A program made the position numbers and the translations under genes. Of a DNA stretch of 64,000 nucleotides, positions 55,069 to 64,000 are shown piece by piece. The notes below the pieces were generated by a model. It saw nothing but the letters and a program-made list of their open reading frames with translations, had not been told where the DNA came from and did no database searches. Every line of letters begins with the position of its first letter. Within the stretch, counting starts at the first letter, position 1. The stretch comes from Auanema rhodensis (lineage: Eukaryota > Nematoda > Chromadorea > Rhabditida > Rhabditidae), in NCBI GenBank assembly GCA_964057225.1, contig OZ059895.1:22020688-22084687 (forward strand), given 5' to 3'.

Positions 55069-58000
55069 AAAGATAAAGAGATGCGGTTTTCAAAATTAGA
55101 TTCCCCATGTCCATATTAGTCTAAAAACAAATTTTTATTGATATTGGTGCATGGTAACCATGACTTTGAAATTAACGTGAACTTTAATTTATGCTAATTA
55201 AGTGTACACATGATGTGCACTTGGTATGTAACTCGCTTCACGTCAAAGATAAAGAGATGCGGTTTTTAAAATTAGATTCCCCATGTCCATATTAGTCTAA
55301 AAACAAATTTTTATTAATATTGGTGCATGGTAACCATGACTTTGAAATTTACGTGAACTTCAATTTATGCTAATTAAGTGTACACGTGATGTGCACTTGG
55401 TATGTAACTTGCTTCACGTGAAAGATAAAGAGATGCGGTTTTCAAAATTAGATTCCCCATGTCCATATTAGTCTAAACACAAATTTTTATTGATATTGGT
55501 GCATGGTAACCATGACTTTGAAATTTACGTGAACTTTAATTTATGCTAATTAAGTGTACACGTGATGTGCTCTTGGTATGTAACTCGCTTCACGTGAAAG
55601 ATAAAGAGATGCGGTTTTCAAAATTAGATTCCCCATTTCCATATTAGTCAAAAAACAAATTTTTATTGATATTGGTGCATGGCAACCATGACTTTAAAAT
55701 TTACGTGAACTTTAATTTATGCTAATTAAGTGTACACATGATGTGCACTTGGTATGTAACTCGCTTCACGTCAAAGATAAAGAGATGCGGTTTTCAAAAT
55801 TAGATTCCCCATGTCCATATTAGTCTAAAAACAAATTTTTATTAATATTGGTGCATGGTAACCATGACTTTGAAATTTACGTGAACTTTAATTTATGCTA
55901 ATTAAGTGTACACATGATGTGCGCTTGGTATGTAACTCGCTTCACGTGAAAGATAAAGAGATGCGGTTTTCAAAATTAGATTCCCCATTTCCATATTAGT
56001 CTAAAAACAAATTTTTATTGATATTGGTGCATGGCAACCATGACTTTAAAATTTACGTGAACTTTAATTTATGCTAATTAAGTGTACACATGATGTGCAC
56101 TTGGTATGTAACTCGTTTCACGTCAAAGATAAAGAGATGCGGTTTTCAAAATTGGATTCCCCATGTCCATATTAGTCTAAAAACAAATTTTTATTAATAT
56201 TGATGCATGGTAACCATGACTTTGAAATTTACGTGAACTTTAATTTATGCTAATTAAGTGTACACATGATGTGCACTTGGTATGTAACTCGCTTCACGTG
56301 AAATATAAAGGGATGCGGTTTTCAAAATTAGATTCCCCATGTCCATATTAGTCGAAACACAAATTTTTATTGATATTGGTGCATGGTAACCATGACTTTG
56401 AAATTTACGTGAACTTTAATTTATGCTAATTAAGTGTACACGTGATGTGCACTTGGTATGTAACTCGCTTCACGTGAAAGATAAAGAGATGCGGTTTTCA
56501 AAATTAGATTCCCCATTTCCATATTAGTCAAAAAACAAATTTTTATTGATATTGGTGCATGGCAACCATGACTTTAAAATTTACGTGAACTTTAATTTAT
56601 GCTAATTAAGTGTACACATGATGTGCACTTGGTATGTAACTCGCTTCACGTCAAAGATAAAAGGATGCGGTTTTCAAAATTAGATTCCCCATGTCCATAT
56701 TAGTCTAAAAACAAATTTTTATTAATATTGGTGCATGGTAACCATGACTTTGAAATTTACGTGAACTTTAATTTATGCTGATTAAGTGTACACATGATGT
56801 GCGCTTGGTATGTAACTCGCTTCACGTGAAAGATGAAGAGATGCGGTTTTCAAAATTAGATTCCCCATTTCCATATTAGTCTAAAAACAAATTTTTATTA
56901 ATATTGGTGCATGGCAACCATGACTTTAAAATTTACGTGAACTTTAATTTATGCTAATTAAGTGTACACATGATGTGCACTTGGTATGTAACTCGCTTCA
57001 CGTGAAAGATAAAGAGATGCGGTTTTCAAAATAGATTCCCCATTTCCATATTAGTCTAAAAACAAATTTTTATTGATATTGGTGCATGGCAACCATGACT
57101 TTAAAATTTACGTGAACTTTAATTTATGCTAATTAAGTGTACACATGATGTGCACTTGGTATGGAACTCGCTTCACGTCAAAGATAAAGAGAAGAGGTTT
57201 TCAAAATAAGATTCCCCATGTCAATATTAGTCTAAAAACAAATTTTTATTAATATTGGTGCATGGTAACCATGACTTTGAAATTTACGTGAACTTTAATT
57301 TATGCTAATTAAGTGTACACATGATGTGCGCTTGGTATGTAACTCGCTTCACGTGAAAGATAAAGAGATGCGGTTTTCATAATTAGATTCCTCATTTCCA
57401 TATTAGTCTAAAAACAAATTTTTATTAATATTGGTGCATGGTAACCATGACTTTGAAATTTACGTGAACTTTAATTTATGCTAATTAAGTGTACACATGA
57501 TGTGCACTTGGTATGTAACTCGCTTCACGTGAAAGATGAAGAGATGCGGTTTTCAAAATTAGATTCCCCATGTCCATATTAGTCTAAAAACAAATTTTTA
57601 TTAATATTGGTGCATGGTAACCATGACTTTGAAATTTACGTGAACTTTAATTTATGCTAATTAAGTGTACACATGATGTGCACTTGGTATGTAACTCGCT
57701 TCACGTGAAAGATAAAGAGATGCGGTTTTCCAAATTAGATTTCGCATGTCCATATTAGTCTAAAAACAAATTTTTATTGATATTGGTGCATGGTAACCAT
57801 GACTTTGAAATTTACGTGAACTTTAATTTATGCTAATTAAGTGTACACATGATGTGCACTCGGTATGTAACTCGCTTCACGTGAAAGATGAAGAGATGCG
57901 GTTTTCAAAATTAGATTCCTCATGTCCATATTAGTCTAAAAACGAATTTTTATTGATATTGGTGCATGGTAACCATGACTTTGAAATTTACGTGAACTTT

Positions 58001-59995
58001 AATTTATGCTTATTAAGTGTACACGTGATGTGCACTTGGTATGTAACTCGCTTCACGTGAAATATAAAGGGATGCGGTTTTCAAAATTAGATTCCCCATG
58101 TCCATATTAGTCTAAAAACAAATTTTTATTAATATTGGTGCATGGTAACCATGACTTTAAAATTTACGTGAACTTTAATTTATGCTAATTAAGTGTACAC
58201 ATGATGTGGACTTGGTATGTAACTCGCTTCACGTCAAAGATAAAGAGATGCGGTTTTCAAAATTAGATTCCCCATGTCCATATTAGTCTAAAAACAAATT
58301 TTTATTGATATTGGTGCATGGTAACCATGACTTTGAAATTAACGTGAACTTTAATTTATGCTAATTAAGTGTACACATGATGTGCACTTGGTATGTAACT
58401 CGCTTCACGTCAAAGATAAAGAGATGCGGTTTTTAAAATTAGATTCCCCATGTCCATATTAGTCTAAAAACAAATTTTTATTAATATTGGTGCATGGTAA
58501 CCATGACTTTGAAATTTACGTGAACTTCAATTTATGCTAATTAAGTGTACACGTGATGTGCACTTGGTATGTAACTTGCTTCACGTGAAAGATAAAGAGA
58601 TGCGGTTTTCAAAATTAGATTCCCCATGTCCATATTAGTCTAAACACAAATTTTTATTGATATTGGTGCATGGTAACCATGACTTTGAAATTTACGTGAA
58701 CTTTAATTTATGCTAATTAAGTGTACACGTGATGTGCTCTTGGTATGTAACTCGCTTCACGTGAAAGATAAAGAGATGCGGTTTTCAAAATTAGATTCCC
58801 CATTTCCATATTAGTCAAAAAACAAATTTTTATTGATATTGGTGCATGGCAACCATGACTTTAAAATTTACGTGAACTTTAATTTATGCTAATTAAGTGT
58901 ACACATGATGTGCACTTGGTATGTAACTCGCTTCACGTCAAAGATAAAGAGATGCGGTTTTCAAAATTAGATTCCCCATGTCCATATTAGTCTAAAAACA
59001 AATTTTTATTAATATTGGTGCATGGTAACCATGACTTTGAAATTTACGTGAACTTTAATTTATGCTAATTAAGTGTACACATGATGTGCGCTTGGTATGT
59101 AACTCGCTTCACGTGAAAGATAAAGAGATGCGGTTTTCAAAATTAGATTCCCCATTTCCATATTAGTCTAAAAACAAATTTTTATTGATATTGGTGCATG
59201 GCAACCATGACTTTAAAATTTACGTGAACTTTAATTTATGCTAATTAAGTGTACACATGATGTGCACTTGGTATGTAACTCGTTTCACGTCAAAGATAAA
59301 GAGATGCGGTTTTCAAAATTGGATTCCCCATGTCCATATTAGTCTAAAAACAAATTTTTATTAATATTGATGCATGGTAACCATGACTTTGAAATTTACG
59401 TGAACTTTAATTTATGCTAATTAAGTGTACACATGATGTGCACTTGGTATGTAACTCGCTTCACGTGAAATATAAAGGGATGCGGTTTTCAAAATTAGAT
59501 TCCCCATGTCCATATTAGTCTAAACACAAATTTTTATTGATATTGGTGCATGGTAACCATGACTTTGAAATTTACGTGAACTTTAATTTATGCTAATTAA
59601 GTGTACACGTGATGTGCACTTGGTATGTAACTCGCTTCACGTGAAAGATAAAGAGATGCGGTTTTCAAAATTAGATTCCCCATTTCCATATTAGTCAAAA
59701 AACAAATTTTTATTGATATTGGTGCATGGCAACCATGACTTTAAAATTTACGTGAACTTTAATTTATGCTAATTAAGTGTACACATGATGTGCACTTGGT
59801 ATGTAACTCGCTTCACGTCAAAGATAAAAGGATGCGGTTTTCAAAATTAGATTCCCCATGTCCATATTAGTCTAAAAACAAATTTTTATTAATATTGGTG
59901 CATGGTAACCATGACTTTGAAATTTACGTGAACTTTAATTTATGCTGATTAAGTGTACACATGATGTGCGCTTGGTATGTAACTCGCTTCACGTG
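53662..59995 (+). repeat. Tandem 18-monomer duplication (2 x 3167 bp)
   Basis: Copy 1 is 53662-56828 and copy 2 is 56829-59995. A rare GTGGACTTGG marks both (about 55040/58207), as do GGTTTTTAAAATT, TAACTTGCTTC, GTGCTCTTGG and AAAAGGATGCGG (56653/59820), all at 3167 bp. Copy 1 reuses the last eight monomers of the third 12-mer copy. The junction monomer 56829 is unusual, with S-type start (GATGAAG), CATTTCC and GGCAACC. One difference is GTCGAAACAC near 56354 in copy 1 against GTCTAAACAC. Confidence 0.92.
55069..56828 (+). repeat. Ten-monomer block in the same order as 11967-13726 of flank A
   Basis: Monomers 55069 to 56653 match 11967 to 13551 one for one: b-like, c-like, d (GTGCTCTTGG), e (GTCAAAAAAC), GCGCTTGG type, CATTTCC with CTCGTTTCACG, TTGGATTCC with TTGATGCATGG, AAATATAAAGGG with AACAC, e, GCTGATTAAG type. 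The offset is 43102 bp, equal to 245 monomers minus the 18 one-base deletions between them. The second 18-mer copy (58236-59995) has the order again, and it continues through 59996-60699 in the order of 14959-15662. Confidence 0.87.
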
Positions 59996-60699
59996 AAAGA
60001 TAAAGAGATGCGGTTTTCAAAATTAGATTCCCCATTTCCATATTAGTCTAAAAACAAATTTTTATTGATATTGGTGCATGGCAACCATGACTTTAAAATT
60101 TACGTGAACTTTAATTTATGCTAATTAAGTGTACACATGATGTGCACTTGGTATGTAACTCGTTTCACGTCAAAGATAAAGAGATGCGGTTTTTAAAATT
60201 GGATTCCCCATGTCCATATTAGTCTAAAAACAAATTTTTATTAATATTGATGCATGGTAACCATGACTTTGAAATTTACGTGAACTTTAATTTATGCTAA
60301 TTAAGTGTACACATGATGTGCACTTGGTATGTAACTCGCTTCACGTCAAAGATAAAGAGATGCGGTTTTCAAAATTAGATTCCCCATGTCCATATTAGTC
60401 TAAAAACAAATTTTTATTGATATTGGTGCTTGGTAACCATGACTTTGAAATTTACGTGAACTTTAATTTATGCTAATTAAGTGTACACATGATGTGCGCT
60501 TGGTATGTAACTCGCTTCACGTCAAAGATAAAGAGATGCGGTTTTCAAAATTAGATTCCCCATGTCCATATTAGTCTAAAAACAAATTTTTATTGATATT
60601 GGTGCATGGTAACCATGACTTTGAAATTTACGTGAACTTTAATTTATGCTAATTAAGTGTACACATGATGTGCACTTGGTATGTAACTCGCTTCACGTC

Positions 60700-63600
60700 A
60701 AAGATAAAGAGATGCGGTTTTCAAAATTAGATTCCCCATGTCTATATTAGTCTAAAAACATATTTTTATTAATACTGGTGCATGGTAACCATGACTTTGA
60801 AATTTACGTGAACTTTAATTTATGCTAATTAAGTGTACACGTGATGTGCACTTGGTATGTAACTCGCTTCACGTGAAAGATAAAGAGATGCGGTTTTCAA
60901 AATTAGATTCCCCATGTCCATATTAGTCTAAACACAAATTTTTATTGATATTGGTGCATGGTAACCATGACTTTGGAATTTACGTGAACTTTAATTTATG
61001 CTAATTAAGTGTACACGTGATGTGCACTTGGTATGTAACTCGCTTCACGTGAAAGATAAAGAGATGCGGTTTTCAAAATTAGATTCCCCATTTCCATATT
61101 AGTCTAAAAACAAATTTTTATTGATATTGGTGCATGGCAACCATGACTTTAAAATTTACGTGAACTTTAATTTATGCTAATTAAGTGTACACATGATGTG
61201 CACTTGGTATGTAACTCGTTTCACGTCAAAGATAAAGAGATGCGGTTTTCAAAATTGGATTCCCCATGTCCATATTAGTCTAAAAACAAATTTTTATTAA
61301 TATTGGTGCATGGTAACCATGACTTTGAAATTTACGTGAACTTTAATTTATGCTAATTAAGTGTACACATGATGTGCGCTTGGTATGTAACTCGCTTCAC
61401 GTGAAAGATAAAGAGATGCGGTTTTCAAAATTAGATTCCCCATTTCCATATTAGTCTAAAAACAAATTTTTATTGATATTGGTGCATGGCAACCATGACT
61501 TTAAAATTTACGTGAACTTTAATTTATGCTAATTAAGTGTACACATGATGTGCACTTGGTATGTAACTCGTTTCACGTCAAAGATAAAGAGATGCGGTTT
61601 TCAAAATTGGATTCCCCATGTCCATATTAGTCTTAAAACAAATTTTTATTAATATTGGTGCATGGTAACCATGACTTTGAAATTTACGTGAACTTTAATT
61701 TATGCTAATTAAGTGTACACATGATGTGCACTTGGTATGTAACTCGCTTCACGTGAAAGATGAAGAGATGCGGTTTTCAAAATTAGATTCCCCATATCCA
61801 TATTAGTCTAAAAACAAATTTTCATTGATATTGGTGCATGGTAACCATGACTTTGAAATTTACGTGAACTTTAATTTATGCTAATTAAATGTACACGTGA
61901 TGTGCACTTGGTATGTAACTCGCTTCACGTCAAAGATAAAGAGATGAGGTTTTCAAAATTAGATTCCCCATGTCCATATTAGTCTAAAAACAAATTTTTA
62001 TTAATATTGGTGCATGGTAACCATGACTTTGAAATTTACGTGAACTTTAATTTATGCTAATTAAGTGTACACATGATGTGCGCTTGGTATGTAACTCGCT
62101 TCACGTGAAAGATAAAGAGATGCGGTTTTCAAAATTAGATTCCCCATTTCCATATTAGTCTAAAAACAAATTTTTATTGATATTGGTGCATGGCAACCAT
62201 GACTTTAAAATTTACGTGAACTTTAATTTATGCTAATTAAGTGTACACATGATGTGCACTTGGTATGTAACTCGTTTCACGTCAGAGATAAAGAGATGCG
62301 GTTTTCAAAATTGGATTCCCCATGTCCATATTGGTCTTAAAACAAATTTTTATTAATATTGGTGCATGGTAACCATGACTTTGAAATTTACGTGAACTTT
62401 AATTTATGCTAATTAAGTGTACACGTGATGTGCACTTGGTATGTAACTCGCTTCACGTGAAAGATAAAGAGATGCGGTTTTCAAAATTGGATTCCCCATG
62501 TCCATATTGGTCTTAAAACAAATTTTTATTAATATTGGTGCATGGTAACCATGACTTTGAAATTTACGTGAACTTTAATTTATGCTAATTAAGTGTACAC
62601 ATGATGTGCACTTGGTATGTAACTCGCTTCACGTGAAAGATGAAGAGATGCGGTTTTCAAAATTAGATTCCCCATATCCATATTAGTCTAAAAACAAATT
62701 TTCATTGATATTGGTGCATGGTAACCATGACTTTGAAATTTACGTGAACTTTAATTTATGCTAATTAAATGTACACGTGATGTGCACTTGGTATGTAACT
62801 CGCTTCACGTCAAAGATAAAGAGATGAGGTTTTCAAAATTAGATTCCCCATGTCCATATTAGTCTAAAAACAAATTTTTATTAATATTGGTGCATGGTAA
62901 CCATGACTTTGAAATTTACGTGAACTTTAATTTATGCTAATTAAGTGTACACGTGATGTGCACTTGGTATGTAACTCGCTTCACGTGAAAGATAAAGAGA
63001 TGCGGTTTTCAAAATTAGATTCCCCATGTCTATATTAGTCTAAAAACATATTTTTATTAATACTGGTGCATGGTAACCATGACTTTGAAATTTACGTGAA
63101 CTTTAATTTATGCTAATTAAGTGTACACGTGATGTGCACTTGGTATGTAACTCGCTTCACGTGAAAGATAAAGAGATGCGGTTTTCAAAATTAGATTTCC
63201 CATGTCCATATTAGTCTAAACACAAATTTTTATTGATATTGGTGCATGGTAACCATGACTTTGGAATTTACGTGAACTTTAATTTATGCTAATTAAGTGT
63301 ACACGTGATGTGCACTTGGTATGTAACTCGCTTCACGTGAAAGATAAAGAGATGCGGTTTTCAAAATTAGATTCCCCATTTCCATATTAGTCTAAAAACA
63401 AATTTTTATTGATATTGGTGCATGGCAACCATGACTTTAAAATTTACGTGAACTTTAATTTATGCTAATTAAGTGTACACATGATGTGCACTTGGTATGT
63501 AACTCGTTTCACGTCAAAGATAAAGAGATGCGGTTTTCAAAATTGGATTCCCCATGTCCATATTAGTCTAAAAACAAATTTTTATTAATATTGGTGCATG

Positions 63601-64000
63601 GTAACCATGACTTTGAAATTTACGTGAACTTTAATTTATGCTAATTAAGTGTACACATGATGTGCGCTTGGTATGTAACTCGCTTCACGTGAAAGATAAA
63701 GAGATGCGGTTTTCAAAATTAGATTCCCCATTTCCATATTAGTCTGAAAACAAATTTTTATTGATATTGGTGCATGGCAACCATGACTTTAAAATTTACG
63801 TGAACTTTAATTTATGCTAATTAAGTGTACACATGATGTGCACTTGGTATGTAACTCGTTTCACGTCAAAGATAAAGAGATGCGGTTTTCAAAATTGGAT
63901 TCCCCATGTCCATATTAGTCTAAAAACAAATTTTTATTAATATTGGTGCATGGTAACCATGACTTTGAAATTTACGTGAACTTTAATTTATGCTAATTAA
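60700..64000 (+). repeat. Tandem 13-monomer duplication (2288 bp), second copy cut by the window end
   Basis: Copy 1 is 60700-62987 and copy 2 starts at 62988. Matching rare markers: TCTATATTAG, ACATATTTTT and AATACTGG (60741/63029), CTTTGGAATTTACG, then CATTTCC and TTGGATTCC pairs. Inside copy 1 a five-monomer shift (880 bp) is visible: CCCCATATCC with TTTTCATTGAT and AATTAAATG at 61756 and 62636, and GATGAGG at 61932 and 62812. Monomers 62284 and 62460 are a near-identical pair with TATTGGTCTTAAAAC. Small differences: AGATTTCCCATG in 63164 and GTCTGAAAAC in 63692. Confidence 0.9.
63868..64000 (+). repeat. Partial last monomer (133 bp)
   Basis: A TTGGATTCC-type monomer that ends with the window inside GCTAATTAA. 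It shows that the array continues downstream. The first base of the window coincides with the monomer start, so the array also continues upstream by inference only. Confidence 0.95.

Larger units (their letters stand above)
1..64000 (+). repeat. Satellite DNA array, 176-bp monomer, 363 full copies plus one partial
   Basis: Every position belongs to a direct tandem repeat. Monomer starts (AAAGATAAAG or variants) fall at 1, 176, 352, 528, 704 and so on to 63868. The span holds 363 full units: 342 of 176 bp and 21 of 175 bp. No copy is inverted and no foreign sequence interrupts the array. Stops such as TAA and TAG recur in every monomer, and because 176 is not a multiple of three each reading frame meets them all, so no long reading frame is possible on the plus strand; nothing on the minus strand looks coding. 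I saw no tRNA, rRNA, transposon end or spacer. Arrays like this usually form centromeric or pericentromeric heterochromatin. Unit length and AT-richness suggest a plant, but I do not recognise the family, and an animal source is not excluded. Confidence 0.98.

Noticed and set aside
1-64000. Possible protein-coding ORFs on either strand
   Set aside because: Stops recur in every monomer, and the 176-bp period moves each frame through all stops. Any open stretch is short, repeated with the array and has no start, domain or codon pattern to support it.
1-64000. CRISPR-like repeat array
   Set aside because: The 176-bp units are contiguous and repeated along their full length. There are no short repeats with unique spacers and no cas genes.
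1-64000. CACGTG palindromes as promoter G-boxes
   Set aside because: They recur once or twice per monomer in gene-free satellite, with no gene downstream. They are reported only as variable sites of possible binding interest.
1-64000. Known satellites: Arabidopsis 178-bp, Brassica 176-bp, rice 155-bp, primate alpha satellite
   Set aside because: Length is close for some, but from what I can recall the sequence does not match any of them. I therefore give no family name.
1-64000. Monomer as a dimer of two 88-bp halves
   Set aside because: The halves do not align. The only internal similarity is ACGTGAA occurring twice (positions 107 and 172), too short to support a dimeric origin.

Overview
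The whole 64-kb window is one uninterrupted head-to-tail satellite DNA array. I found no protein-coding gene, RNA gene, transposon, CRISPR array or unique sequence in it, and the array runs off both ends. The basic monomer is 176 bp, about 32% G+C by my count of the consensus, and every copy is in the same orientation. Walking the array from the A-rich start (AAAGATAAAG) gives 363 complete monomers plus one 133-bp partial copy. Of the complete ones, 342 are exactly 176 bp and 21 are 175 bp. The short ones come from only three kinds of one-base deletion.

Such an array is typical of eukaryotic (peri)centromeric or other constitutive heterochromatin. A unit near nucleosome length, AT-rich, with A/T tracts and short dyads, is most familiar from plant centromeric satellites, but I do not recognise the family, so species and centromere function are inference.

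The array is a mosaic with no single higher-order repeat (HOR). Runs of 3 to about 30 variant monomers have been copied in tandem at different times. Flank A (1 to about 15.66 kb) holds a six-monomer P-Q-R-S-T-U cassette, a four-monomer a-b-c-d cassette, a 6-mer (1056 bp), a 14-mer (2464 bp) and a 7-mer (1232 bp) duplication. A central domain B (about 15.66 to 39.24 kb) carries its own private variants. A nearly identical 24-mer duplication (2 x 4224 bp, 14607-23054) spans its left edge. The rest of B is a composite HOR of 28-29 monomers (4.9-5.1 kb), present as a short copy, two full copies and one partial copy (starts 23055, 24989, 29915, 35017). Flank C (39.24 to 64 kb) returns to the variants and variant order of flank A, with 3-, 9-, 9-, 12- (three copies), 18- and 13-monomer duplications.

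The variant order shows the history directly. Duplications overlap each other, single whole monomers are gained or lost between copies, and chimeric monomers sit at several junctions. These are the expected marks of unequal exchange and gene conversion in register with the 176-bp unit. The polymorphic positions include two that create or destroy CACGTG palindromes and one that turns GATAAAG into TATAAAG. Positions and variant types were read by eye, so similarity is given as differences spotted, not as computed identities.
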